In this document: positions 28,341 through 37,167 of the stretch, in pieces
Position numbering within the stretch: position 1 is the stretch's first letter
Layout of the letters: every line of letters begins with the position of its first letter
Source: Novipirellula galeiformis
GTDB lineage: Bacteria > Planctomycetota > Planctomycetia > Pirellulales > Pirellulaceae
Length of the DNA stretch: 64,000 nucleotides
Reading direction: 5' to 3'
Assembly: GCF_007860095.1 (NCBI RefSeq)
Contig: NZ_SJPT01000010.1
Location: 1-64,000 of the forward strand
Made by a program: the position numbers and the translations under genes
The notes under the pieces: generated by a model
What the model was told of the DNA's origin: nothing
The model's database searches: none
What the model saw: only the letters and a program-made list of their open reading frames with translations

Positions 28341-28394
28341 GGCGTTAGCCACGGTTTTAGCGACAGAACCGTGGCTAACGCCAAAGCGGCTAAT
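28341..28394. repeat. Palindromic repeat with 16-bp perfect stem (family has other copies nearby)
   Basis: ggcgttagccacggtt (28341-28356) pairs perfectly with aaccgtggctaacgcc (28367-28382), extended outward by cggctaat at 28387-28394. A degenerate direct copy lies at 27925-27978. The right end (28373-28394) recurs inverted at 27564-27585 with one mismatch in 22. Confidence 0.85.
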
Positions 28395-28444
28395 AGCTTC
28401 AACCCCAATCCCTAGGCGAGACGAAGCACTAGACGCGGATATTT

Positions 28445-28506
28445 CATAACCCAAAGCCTAAGCGAGGGCTCCTTCATAAAAGCCCCTCGCTCACGCGTCG
28501 GCTTAT
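28445..28506. repeat. Imperfect palindrome related to the one at 54589-54656
   Basis: The left arm starts cataaccc and contains agcgaggg; the right arm contains cctcgctcacgcgtcggctta. The same cataaccc...agcgaggg arm is at 54589-54612, indicating a dispersed palindromic family. Confidence 0.6.
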
Positions 28507-28627
28507 AATTTTGTTTGTGTACATCATTCAAAATGCGCACCACGTTTTTGAGCAATCGGCCGGCCTCGCACCCTTCGGCTCATGTGGATCACGCCGAATC
28601 ATTCCTGCCGATCTGCATTAACCAACG

Positions 28628-28657
28628 AAAAAAGCCCAGAGCAATGCCCTGGGCTTT
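28628..28657 (-). terminator. Rho-independent terminator of the TIGR03009 gene
   Basis: On the minus strand AAAGCCCAG (complement of 28649-28657) pairs with CTGGGCTTT (complement of 28631-28639), followed by a T run. It lies 38 bases after the stop codon of the upstream minus-strand gene. Confidence 0.85.
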
Positions 28658-28695
28658 CGATGAATGGTTCCGCTGCGAACGAGAACGATGCCGTT

Positions 28696-29757
28696 CTACT
28701 TGAGTTGGCCTTCGCGAGGGTTCGCCGCTTGTTGAGCGGGCGGCTCAGCGTTGGGATTGAACGTGTCGCGGAAGATAGTCCAATCTGCTGGTGGTCGCTC
28801 TTGGATAAAGTTGTCCATGAAGTTCGAGATCGCATTGCCGACACCGTTTCGCTTCATGTCAACAAACTCGTAGTGGTCCCACTTCGGGGCGTTCTTGGCA
28901 TGGAAGTTGGGCGCGTACATGATCAACGCCTGAGGCAAGAACGTCTCTTTCTCTAACGCGATCTGAACCATCTTGTACTGAGCCCGATCGTCTTGACGCT
29001 TTGGCCACGCCTCAATCAGCACCAGCTTGTCATTGGGAGCCGCCACTTGGCGAACCCAATAACGACGCTGGATCTCGACGGCATCCAGATTAAAGACAAA
29101 CGGCAACGGGCTGTTGAAGATCTGCTTGCCCTGCATCTCCGTGGGAAGATCTTGAATCTTACATTGCTTCTGGCTGCGATCGAACTCAATCAATTGCTTT
29201 CCATTGCAGACCCAATGTTCGCCAAACAAACCTGACTGCGGCTTGTAAACGGGCTTGCCATTTTCCATGCCGCTGTAGAAGACGAGCGAGTCAACGCGGA
29301 ACAACCCCTTGTCGGGCGAAGCATACTTGATCACGCCGTCGGCCCGAGTCGCATGCTGGCCAACCGGGGCGGCAAGATTGTCGTAATGCCAGCGTTGAAA
29401 TTTGCAATCCAGCGTTCGTGTGCCTTGGCTTTGTTGTTGCCAAGCCAGCAGTAGCTGTTGAAGTTGAGCTTGTTGGGCGGCATTGAGCGGAGCAAAAGGC
29501 TGGGCGTTCTGTACCGGGGCCGCAGTTTGATTCTGCATTGACTGGCGTGCCACCTGACCTTGCGCTGCCACCTGACCTTGCGGTGCCGGTGTTGCCTTAC
29601 CAGACGTTTGACCGCCTTGTGCGTAGGAGGGAACGTTTCCGTTTGCGCCAGCCTGAGTCTGTGGGGCTGGCTGCTGTGCCATTACTGCTCGAAACTCGAT
29701 CGCCAATGGAACCGCCAGTGCCGCAGCCAGCAGCATTGTCCAGTTAGGTCGCATCAT
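28696..29757 (-). CDS. Secreted TIGR03009-domain protein
   Basis: A 353-residue protein with a signal peptide (MLLAAALAVPLAIEFRAVMA), a Gln/Ala/Pro-rich linker (about 27-95), and a C-terminal domain (about 98-335). The domain resembles the planctomycete TIGR03009 family, an outer-membrane-lipoprotein-carrier-like fold: LLLAWQQQSQGTRTLDCKFQ, GVIKYASPDKGLFRVDS and LPQALIMYAPNF. Function is not known. The linker probably tethers or spaces the domain. A strong terminator follows. The reverse-strand frame over the linker is a shadow. Confidence 0.85.
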   Translation of the reverse strand: MMRPNWTMLLAAALAVPLAIEFRAVMAQQPAPQTQAGANGNVPSYAQGGQTSGKATPAPQGQVAAQGQVARQSMQNQTAAPVQNAQPFAPLNAAQQAQLQQLLLAWQQQSQGTRTLDCKFQRWHYDNLAAPVGQHATRADGVIKYASPDKGLFRVDSLVFYSGMENGKPVYKPQSGLFGEHWVCNGKQLIEFDRSQKQCKIQDLPTEMQGKQIFNSPLPFVFNLDAVEIQRRYWVRQVAAPNDKLVLIEAWPKRQDDRAQYKMVQIALEKETFLPQALIMYAPNFHAKNAPKWDHYEFVDMKRNGVGNAISNFMDNFIQERPPADWTIFRDTFNPNAEPPAQQAANPREGQLK

Positions 29758-30346
29758 CCGTGACGCCTATGTGAAAAAGTCGTGAACCTCTGACTTCGGC
29801 CATGTCCGTATGGTCCGATCTACGGGGCGACTTTAACAGCGATTAAAGCGCGAGGGAAAGAGAGAAAAGCTAAAGTTTTCACAATGCGAGTGTTTATCCG
29901 TCACTCAGGCGAATCGCTTGGCGTGACCGAATCCCTACCCGTAACCCCGTTTGCGTCGGAGCCACCGTGCGATCCATCCACGGACCCCGCGGTTAGACGC
30001 ATTCGCATCAAGATAAAAGCGTATCAAGATAAAAGCATCGTGTGCAGGGAAAACCGAGTGCTTCGTCGACTGTGTCAGTCGGGATCCCCAACTTATTTGA
30101 GCTCAGCAATGTCCCCCCATCCAGCTCTTGGGTGCGGAAGGATCTTAGCAAGATCGACTCCCCAAAATATCAGAGATAGGACGTAGCACGGGATATATAT
30201 ATCTAAGTCCAAATCGTAGGTAGCGGAAATTGCTATGAGTTCCAGTCCGTTGGGCAAAGACTACGAAAGCCGTGACGGCTTGCGTGACATCCAACCCCAA
30301 CGCTTAATCCTGGCATCACACGACGCTGACCGCTCCCCTGCCCCGC
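29758..30346. other. Intergenic region with a 16-bp duplication
   Basis: About 589 bases without a convincing gene. Contains a direct 16-bp repeat with core atcaagataaaagc (30007-30020 and 30023-30036) and a short AT palindrome near 30192 (gatatatatatc). Function unclear. Confidence 0.6.
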
Positions 30347-33300
30347 CTACTCTGCGGCGGCCTGCCACCAAGGATCCTTCTGGCTCTGGACCTGTTCGTT
30401 GATTTCGATTTCGTCGCCGTCATCGATCTCCGACGATTCGATCCATTCGCTACGCGCGACCGCAGCCATCTCGTCCTCGGACGAAGCAATCCGCCGTTCA
30501 GGCTCACGTTCGAACCATGCCCAGCCGATCGAGGGCTCGGGATCGGAATACTCCGGCTCGTCGTCGACGTACTCGGGCTCGATCACGATCGGTCTGCCGC
30601 GTTTCGGCTCAACCCGGCGTGGCGCGGGCTTCGGCGGCTCGACCGGAAGCACTTCGGCAACCGGCGTTTCGACCTGTGGTACCAGCGTCGGTTCAGGCTT
30701 AACCAACTCAGGCTCAGGCTTGATCGCTTCGGGTTCAGGCTTGACCGGTTCAGGCTTGGGTTGTGGCTTCGAAATTTTCTTGCGGACGTACAAGACCTTG
30801 GGCGCTGGCTTAGGCTCTTCCTTCACCACCACGACGACCGGTGCGGGCGTTGGCTCTTCGTCCGGTTCTTCGGCAACGACCTCTTCTTCGTATTCTTCTT
30901 CCTCTTCGTACTCTTCTTCTTCGCTCGGCGCTTCGGGAACAAGAATCTCAGCGCGTCCCGGTTCACCTTGCGGCGGCATCATACGCACTTGGACGTCAAT
31001 CTCGTGGAAGATCTCGACGATGTGTTTGTGGCAAGTGAACATCATGACTTGATGCCCGAGTTCGGCGAACGTCTTCAAGGTGCGAGCCGCATAGACCGCT
31101 CGATCGCGATCAAAGTTGACCAGCACATCGTCGAGAACCAGCGGCAACATCACCCCACGGCGAGCGTAGGCCGCAGCCAATGACAATCGCAGCGCGATGA
31201 AAACCGCTTCTCGCGTCCCCCGACTCAACACATCCAACGGCAACGCATTGCCCTCGGCATCATCAACTTTCAATTGATTCGTACCGAGCGGCGTCCAAAT
31301 CCGGTTGTACTTTCCGTCGGTCAATTGATTGAGGAACGACGACGCTTCACGCAACGTTTCGGGCTGACGCTCACGCTCGAAGGTTCCGCAAACGTCTTCG
31401 AGTAAACAGCTCGCCATTGCAAGCGTTTGCCAACGACGAACGGACGAGGCAATCTTTCGCTCGACACACGCCAACTCCAATTGGGCGGTCGCCAGACGAG
31501 CGTCTTCGCCGAGCTGCTTCATCTCTTGAGCCAACTCACCTTGCTGTGTCCTTAGCTGCGCGACGCGCGTTTCGGTCTCGGTCATTCGCGTGGTCAGCGA
31601 ATCAAAGCGACGCTCGATGTCGCTTAGCTTCGCCCCATCAAGTTCACGGGCGACCGCATCATAGTCGACATGCGTTCCGATGATCGAGCGAACCTGCTTG
31701 TCAAGCTCGGCATACTCCTTGCGCATCTCAGCCAAACTCGCTTTGCTATCAACCAGCGAGTAGAACTGCTCCGGCGTTGCGACGCCACACTTGGCCCACA
31801 ACGTTCGACGCTGAGTCTCGCCACGTTGGATCGCGCGGAAGTAACCGCTTTGCTGTTTTTTCAGCTGCTGGTCCTGCTCCTTTAAACTGCGACGTTGCTT
31901 GATCCAGTGCTGTTGCCGAGAGAGCTCCTCATGCAAATGATTCAATTGATCCAATGGATTCGAACGTGCGCGGCTTGGTCGGGCCGAAGCCGGGGAATCG
32001 TCGACGTCGTCTTCCTCAACCCCATCGGGCGGCGTTCGCCCGGCTACCTGGTCACGCAGATCGAGCGCTTCCAAGTACAACGATTCGATGCGACGCGCCA
32101 AGGTTTGACGCTCGCGTTTTCGCTGCTCACGTTCGGTTTTCAATTCATCCCAACGACGGCGGCTATTCAAAAGTGTCTCGTAGCCATCACTCAAACCGCG
32201 AACACTCGAAGGCGACATCGACTCACTAAGCCCCAGTCGTTTGAGCGTTGCCGCCCACTCGCGGCGTGAATCCTTCAAACCATCGGCAGCCTCGGTCGCC
32301 CGCGTGCGTGCCGTCTTGTACGACTGCAACGCCGCTTCGTGATTGTGATAGGTTGGCAGCATCGCTTCCAATTCCGCTAGCAATTGCTCACTCTCGCGGA
32401 TGCGTAATTCGAGCGACTCGCTACTCGTGGGCAGCGAAGAATCGGCATCGTTCCGCTCGGCTTCCAACTCACGAATCTGTTTGCGCAACGTGTCGATTTG
32501 GCGTTCGCAATCATCGAGATCGCGCGAAGTCGAACGCATTCCGTTCTCTTTGCCAAAGTAATACGTCATCATCGCCATGAATCCGGCGAACAACCAAAAC
32601 ATCCCCGCGGTCGGGTCAGGGTCGGGAGAAAACCAGGTCAACCCCAGCAGGTTGGAAATCCCGTAAACCAGCGACAGACTGCCGAACACAAAGGGGACAG
32701 CCAACAAAACAAGCCGATCCATCGGCAACGCTTCGTCGGTGGTCAGGTTGACCGATTCTTTCTCGAGGTCACGGTAATGACGCTTGAGTTTATCGATATG
32801 CTCGCCCAATTGGCTGCGGTGGCGAAGCGCGGTGATCAACTCATTCTCTTCGCGGATCGCTTGCTGCAAATTGGTCGCGCGGGCCCGAGACAAAATGCCC
32901 TGCAACTGCGATCCCATTTTTTCGGCGCGCTGCTTATGCTCGGCCCCTTCGCTGCGAGCTTGTTTGAGCAAGAACAATTGCTCCTTGACCCGCTTCGCCG
33001 GAGCCGACAACGCCGCCAGCGTTTGCTTCGACAAATCGGGCAACATCGACAGATCGCCGTCAATAACGGCGGCGGTATCCGAGGCGTCCATCCCCAACCG
33101 ATCCGCATCCACTTCGAGCTGCTTGCGTGCCTTTTCGATTTGGCCATCGAGTCGCTCAATTTGCTCTTCGAGCGCTTCGACCCAAGTCGCTTGCTCGGAC
33201 GCCGCTTCAATCTTGCCCTGCAGGTCGAATAATCGCTTGCTGACCGGCAATTGTTCATTCTTGACGCGCAGCGCACGCCGTTTTGCCTTTACCTCCTCCA

Positions 33301-34192
33301 TCTTGGACTTGCTGTCCTCGACCATCGCTTCGATCTGGACTAGTTGCCCAGGCGCATCGTCGGGCAGTTCGGACTGCCCTTCGGTTTCCGCAATCAACTT
33401 CTTCAAGTCGTCGCGTTGAGTCCAGGTTTCGAACACGCTCGATGCGATCTCCACACAACGAGCCTCGCGTTCCCAAGCGAGCATACGTTCGGAGGAAGTT
33501 TCGATTTCCTGTTGCTGAGACCGACGCTGGGTCGCCAGTTCGCTCCAGCGGCGACCGCGGCGAGTGAGCTGCTCGACTTCATCGCGAAGTTTTTCGCGTT
33601 TACGGACCATCCCCGCTAGCTTCGCCGTCTCCTCGGAATCGACGACGCTCTCCTTGCCGATCATGCTCTTGCGCCCGTCCCGCAAATTGCGGAGCACATC
33701 GACCAGCGAAACGCGATCCAGGCCACTCGACAATTTGTAAAGCTCGTCGGCCGCGTCGGTACCGTCCAACGTGCTCAATTCTTGCAGCTCGCGAATCCCG
33801 ATCGCAAACACATTGGTAAAGATAGGCTCGTCAATCTGGCCCAACAAACCGCTGAGCCGATGTTGTCCTTGGGCGAGGCCATCCTGGCCGGTAACCGTCA
33901 AGTTCCCGGTAATCCCCGCATCGGTGAGCTGGCTAGTGCGACGAATCTGGTAACCACCGCCCGGACCGGAAACGCGGATTGCTCCCCCCGGTGTCCCACC
34001 GTGAACCGGTGGGATGTAACGTTGGCGACGCTCGGAGGTGAATCCATATAACATCGCACGCACAAACTGCATCAACGTGGTCTTGCCGGCCTCATTGGGT
34101 CCGTAAAACAACGTCATCCCGTCGGGCAACGAGTCTACCGAGAGCCCTGTCCAAACGCCGAAACCGTCAATTTGAATGTCTTTTATCTTCAT
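30347..34192 (-). CDS. YhaN-like SMC/Rad50-type AAA ATPase with long acidic-proline tail
   Basis: A 1281-residue ATPase. The N-terminus has IDGFGVWTGLSV and Walker A YGPNEAGKTTLMQF (about 31-44). Long coiled coils follow, interrupted at about 490-540 by two hydrophobic segments (LVLLAVPFVFGSLSLVYG and MFWLFAGFMAMMTYYFG). The signature/Walker B half is near the end (DVLSRGTREAVFIALRLSLA, MLPLVLDDVLVNFD). This is the AAA_27/YhaN architecture, paired with a YhaO-type phosphoesterase in DNA-repair contexts. Beyond the ATPase (about residue 1072 on) is an unusual tail of about 200 residues: acidic stretches, PEP/KPEP repeats and a final acidic segment. Its ATG overlaps the stop of the phosphoesterase gene by 4 bases. 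Confidence 0.87.
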   Translation of the reverse strand: MKIKDIQIDGFGVWTGLSVDSLPDGMTLFYGPNEAGKTTLMQFVRAMLYGFTSERRQRYIPPVHGGTPGGAIRVSGPGGGYQIRRTSQLTDAGITGNLTVTGQDGLAQGQHRLSGLLGQIDEPIFTNVFAIGIRELQELSTLDGTDAADELYKLSSGLDRVSLVDVLRNLRDGRKSMIGKESVVDSEETAKLAGMVRKREKLRDEVEQLTRRGRRWSELATQRRSQQQEIETSSERMLAWEREARCVEIASSVFETWTQRDDLKKLIAETEGQSELPDDAPGQLVQIEAMVEDSKSKMEEVKAKRRALRVKNEQLPVSKRLFDLQGKIEAASEQATWVEALEEQIERLDGQIEKARKQLEVDADRLGMDASDTAAVIDGDLSMLPDLSKQTLAALSAPAKRVKEQLFLLKQARSEGAEHKQRAEKMGSQLQGILSRARATNLQQAIREENELITALRHRSQLGEHIDKLKRHYRDLEKESVNLTTDEALPMDRLVLLAVPFVFGSLSLVYGISNLLGLTWFSPDPDPTAGMFWLFAGFMAMMTYYFGKENGMRSTSRDLDDCERQIDTLRKQIRELEAERNDADSSLPTSSESLELRIRESEQLLAELEAMLPTYHNHEAALQSYKTARTRATEAADGLKDSRREWAATLKRLGLSESMSPSSVRGLSDGYETLLNSRRRWDELKTEREQRKRERQTLARRIESLYLEALDLRDQVAGRTPPDGVEEDDVDDSPASARPSRARSNPLDQLNHLHEELSRQQHWIKQRRSLKEQDQQLKKQQSGYFRAIQRGETQRRTLWAKCGVATPEQFYSLVDSKASLAEMRKEYAELDKQVRSIIGTHVDYDAVARELDGAKLSDIERRFDSLTTRMTETETRVAQLRTQQGELAQEMKQLGEDARLATAQLELACVERKIASSVRRWQTLAMASCLLEDVCGTFERERQPETLREASSFLNQLTDGKYNRIWTPLGTNQLKVDDAEGNALPLDVLSRGTREAVFIALRLSLAAAYARRGVMLPLVLDDVLVNFDRDRAVYAARTLKTFAELGHQVMMFTCHKHIVEIFHEIDVQVRMMPPQGEPGRAEILVPEAPSEEEEYEEEEEYEEEVVAEEPDEEPTPAPVVVVVKEEPKPAPKVLYVRKKISKPQPKPEPVKPEPEAIKPEPELVKPEPTLVPQVETPVAEVLPVEPPKPAPRRVEPKRGRPIVIEPEYVDDEPEYSDPEPSIGWAWFEREPERRIASSEDEMAAVARSEWIESSEIDDGDEIEINEQVQSQKDPWWQAAAE

Positions 34193-35433
34193 GATTCATG
34201 CACCAAATTTGGTTTGCCGCCACGCAGAAGCTCAACGCCCAACAGCGTAGCTTGGTCAAGGATGTCTTCGCGTGCCGCAGGGGAAACGTCGGCCAACAGC
34301 GACGAGGTCGTGCTCTGGATACCGGAGTGTTCTTCGGTGAACGGAGACAAATTCAATCCACGTGCGTCACTCTTGCGATGCTTTTCTGCGGCCCGCAAAA
34401 AGTCGCCTAAAATCGTGTCTTCATCGTTCCACGACTTGGGGTAGTGCTTGGGCGGACGCACGACAAGCGACGCCGTCCAAGCCGCTGGCGTTCCCGATCC
34501 ATATTCACGACGGAGCCATTGCAGCAATTCCTCGGAATCACCAATGGCATGCAAGCTTTCGCCGCTGCTAACCGAGATATCCCAACCGATCAACAGATGA
34601 CGCCCGCCATGGTCGTGCTGGAGTCGCACGATCCGTTCGCCTAACAGATTGCGAATACCTCCGACCGCTGCAATCTCGGCGGCATCGACTTCGACTTGGC
34701 AATAGCGAAAGACGTCGCAATCAACATCATGCACCCGTGTCGTCTGGTCGGCATCGACGTCTACGATCGAATAGCCGTGGGCCCCCGGCTCGTCGAGCGA
34801 GCGGCCATGAGGTGAACCACAGTAAACCGCAGCACCTTCGGCACCGCCGTCGACCTGCTGGCGATTATGTTTGCCGCCAAGTGCCCAGTAATCGAATCGC
34901 CCTTCCTTCAACGCGTCGGCATCGGAGGAACCGTAGCCGATCGCAACGGTGTATTCATCGGTAGGATCGATGCGGTAGCTGGGAACGTGAAGTGTCGAAC
35001 GCCCTTCACTGCTACGGCCAACGACGACACAGATGGTTCGCCCGGCACGTTCCACGGGAATTGCTACCGCCTTGTTCTTGGGAAACAACGTGACGTTGGG
35101 GGGCAACGGCGCTGCCTCGGGCCACTTTTGGGGATCATCCGCAGTTCCGGCAACCCAGAACACGGGTTTCTTTTTGGCGTTCAGCTTTTCAAAGTAATCC
35201 AACAACAGCGCCATCCCGTGCGGACCGGCAGCTTGGGGATTAAGAAGATCACCCGACAACACGAGAAAATCGATGTTGTCGACCAAAGCCGCCTCAAACA
35301 CCGCCTTCGCCGCTCGACGTGGCGCGTCGGCCATCGCTTCGCGAAGGTGATGTGGGATCGCGTCGAGATCCCCAAGGGGGGCTTCGAGATGGAAATCGCT
35401 GGCGTGAATAAATCGGAACGACTCGCCCGGCAT
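34189..35433 (-). CDS. YhaO/SbcD-like metallophosphoesterase with degenerate active site
   Basis: A 414-residue protein starting MPGESFRFIHASDFHLEAPLG. A GGGAGG-type ribosome-binding site six bases before the ATG at 35433 sets this start; the longer frame is not needed. The DxH (ASDFHLE) and GDxxN (LSGDLLN) metal-binding motifs are present. The position of the usual GNHD motif reads AGTADDP, and the usual GHxH reads LGGKHNRQ, so several metal ligands or catalytic His/Asn are altered. A C-terminal cap domain resembles SbcD/YhaO. It couples to the downstream YhaN-like ATPase. It may be a structural partner with weak or no nuclease activity. Confidence 0.8.
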   Translation of the reverse strand: MPGESFRFIHASDFHLEAPLGDLDAIPHHLREAMADAPRRAAKAVFEAALVDNIDFLVLSGDLLNPQAAGPHGMALLLDYFEKLNAKKKPVFWVAGTADDPQKWPEAAPLPPNVTLFPKNKAVAIPVERAGRTICVVVGRSSEGRSTLHVPSYRIDPTDEYTVAIGYGSSDADALKEGRFDYWALGGKHNRQQVDGGAEGAAVYCGSPHGRSLDEPGAHGYSIVDVDADQTTRVHDVDCDVFRYCQVEVDAAEIAAVGGIRNLLGERIVRLQHDHGGRHLLIGWDISVSSGESLHAIGDSEELLQWLRREYGSGTPAAWTASLVVRPPKHYPKSWNDEDTILGDFLRAAEKHRKSDARGLNLSPFTEEHSGIQSTTSSLLADVSPAAREDILDQATLLGVELLRGGKPNLVHES

Positions 35434-36049
35434 GGGTTCCCTCCCTGGGATAGGCTCCGTGGCATAACCGTTTTGCGAAGACCGCGGGTCTCGGCGTCCC
35501 TGCAAAACACGTCGCAGCCGCAGTTCGTTCAATTCATTTGCGAACTGTGGCATGGCGGTGAACCAACCCAAACGCCACCCCAAGCTTTGCTTGCAAAGCC
35601 TGGTTTTGTCGGTGTGGGCAGCTCACCTCGGCTGCGTAGGCCTGGAAGTTTAACGAAACTTGCAAAAAAGGACCAAGTCAGTTTTGCAATGTTTCACGAA
35701 AAATCGAGCTCATTGCGACGCTAGCAAAAACACAGTCCCGCACACTGGGCCAACTGGGCGGCCTGCACAACGTGGGATGAGTGGTTTAAACCAAGAGCCT
35801 GAAAAGAATCAAGTTACACTCAAGACGGAGGCGTCGCAGCGAATCGCCCCCCTGCCCTGCCCTCTCGCTTGCTCGCGCTCAGCCCGCTCGAAACCGCTTC
35901 GGGTGACATGACTCGATCGGTCGAGGGGATTACCTGGCCAACAAGAACCCGATGAGGAGCACCGCGACTTCCACTCGGACTTCCCCCGCATACGTCGCCG
36001 CGCAGGAAAACATGGCGACTTATCGAAAGTCCAGTATCCTAGATTCAAA
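35434..36049. other. Intergenic region, divergent promoters
   Basis: About 616 bases between the divergent phosphoesterase and PhyH genes. No convincing gene. A parS half-site-like tgtttcacg (35690-35698) is seen, but the second half is missing. Confidence 0.55.
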
Positions 36050-36889
36050 ATGGCCCCCATGAACAAAAACGACTTTGACACCATTCCCGACCGCGAGGCG
36101 ATTGGTTCTCAACCGCGGGTGATCGATTTCTTTCCGACCGACAACGATTCACCGCAAACGCTTTCCTCCGAGCAAATTGCGAAGTGGAACGCAAACGGTT
36201 ATCTCGGACCGCTCGAGGCCTACACCGCGGATGCGATCGCCTCGATTCGCAGCCACTTTGACAGCCTATTGGCGGAGACGCTTGCAGCAGGCAGAGACAG
36301 CTACTCGATCAGCAGCGCCCATCTGAAACACACACTGGCCTGGGATATTTTGACCAACGAGCGGATTGTGGCTTACGTGTCCGACTTGCTCGGCGAGAAT
36401 GTCATCGGTTGGGGCTCACACTTCTTTTGCAAGATGCCCGGCGACGGAAAACGGGTCGATTGGCACCAAGATTGTAGCTATTGGCCGTTGACACCTAGCA
36501 AAGCGGTCACCGCATGGCTTGCAATCGATGACGCGGACGCCGAAAACGGCTGCATGGAAGTTTTCACCGGGTCACACAAACACGGGCTAATTGATTTCGC
36601 GGTTAGCGATTCAAGTACCGGCAACGTGTTGAACCAAACCGTCGATCATCCCGAGCGATATGGAACCGCCTCGTTGACGCCACTGCGGGCCGGGCAGATA
36701 TCGCTTCACAGCGACCTGCTATTGCACGGATCCTCGCCGAATCGGAGCGATCGCCGCCGCTGTGGCTTGACGTTACGATATTGCCCCGCCGACGTTCACG
36801 CCTATTTGGGCTGGAATCAAAAAGGGGTCGTGGTACGAGGAACGGCCCTTCCCAGCAAATGGCCTGGTGCGAAGCGTCCCTCGCACTGA
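36050..36889 (+). CDS. Phytanoyl-CoA dioxygenase (PhyH) family protein
   Basis: A 279-residue Fe(II)/2-oxoglutarate-dependent oxygenase. The metal triad is visible: the HxD of VDWHQDCSYW and the distal His of LHSDLLLHGSSPN; the 2-oxoglutarate Arg lies in SDRRRCGLTLRY. EQIAKWNANGYLGPLEAY is the typical N-terminal helix of the family. Substrate unknown; family members hydroxylate fatty acyl-CoAs, ectoine or small metabolites. ATG at 36050 or 36059 are alternative starts. It is solitary. Confidence 0.87.
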   Translation: MAPMNKNDFDTIPDREAIGSQPRVIDFFPTDNDSPQTLSSEQIAKWNANGYLGPLEAYTADAIASIRSHFDSLLAETLAAGRDSYSISSAHLKHTLAWDILTNERIVAYVSDLLGENVIGWGSHFFCKMPGDGKRVDWHQDCSYWPLTPSKAVTAWLAIDDADAENGCMEVFTGSHKHGLIDFAVSDSSTGNVLNQTVDHPERYGTASLTPLRAGQISLHSDLLLHGSSPNRSDRRRCGLTLRYCPADVHAYLGWNQKGVVVRGTALPSKWPGAKRPSH

Positions 36890-36920
36890 ACCGATCACGC
36901 GAATTTTGAATGGTGACGCG

Positions 36921-36952
36921 ATACAGGGCGGTCAACATACAGGGCGGTCAAC
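36921..36952. repeat. Perfect 16-bp tandem duplication
   Basis: atacagggcggtcaac repeated twice in the gap between the PhyH and metF genes. Confidence 0.95.
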
Positions 36953-37106
36953 AAGGCCCAAGGCGAACACCCCACAATCGGCGCAGTTTGCCTGCTAATT
37001 CCCATGCCGGGATTCATATTTGCGGGCGAATCTCGTTAACTCGCAGCGAGCGTGAACGGGGCAAATGACTTGGAAGCGAGGGGATTCAACCCGCCGAGCA
37101 TATGAT

Positions 37107-37112
37107 TACAAT
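37107..37112 (+). promoter_or_regulatory. Candidate -10 element of metF
   Basis: tacaat 55 bases before the ATG at 37168. Same hexamer as before other genes in the window; no clear -35 element. Confidence 0.35.
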
Positions 37113-37167
37113 GCGGACGCTCGCTCTGGGTGCTAGCCTTGGAAATCCCCCCGTGAATTAAGTATTA

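Larger units (their letters stand above)
27359..28695. other. 1.3-kb gene-free, palindrome-rich region
   Basis: No convincing gene; the ORFs present are Arg/Ser/Pro-rich frames through repeats. It holds parS-like sites (27391-27427), palindromes at 27696-27723, 27745-27797, 27820-27850, 28248-28263, 28341-28382 and 28445-28506, a degenerate copy of the 28341 element at 27925-27978, an inverted partial copy at 27564-27585, and a terminator at 28628-28657. Confidence 0.75.

Noticed and set aside
30399-31052. 217-codon plus-strand Ser-rich ORF
   Set aside because: Antisense of the acidic-proline tail of the YhaN-like ATPase; the Ser/Gly repeats mirror Glu/Pro codons.
35690-35705. Third parS-like site
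   Set aside because: Only the left half matches parS (tgtttcacg); the right half is not palindromic.
34867-35724. 285-codon plus-strand ORF
   Set aside because: Mostly antisense to the phosphoesterase gene, which has a clear start, ribosome-binding site and family motifs.
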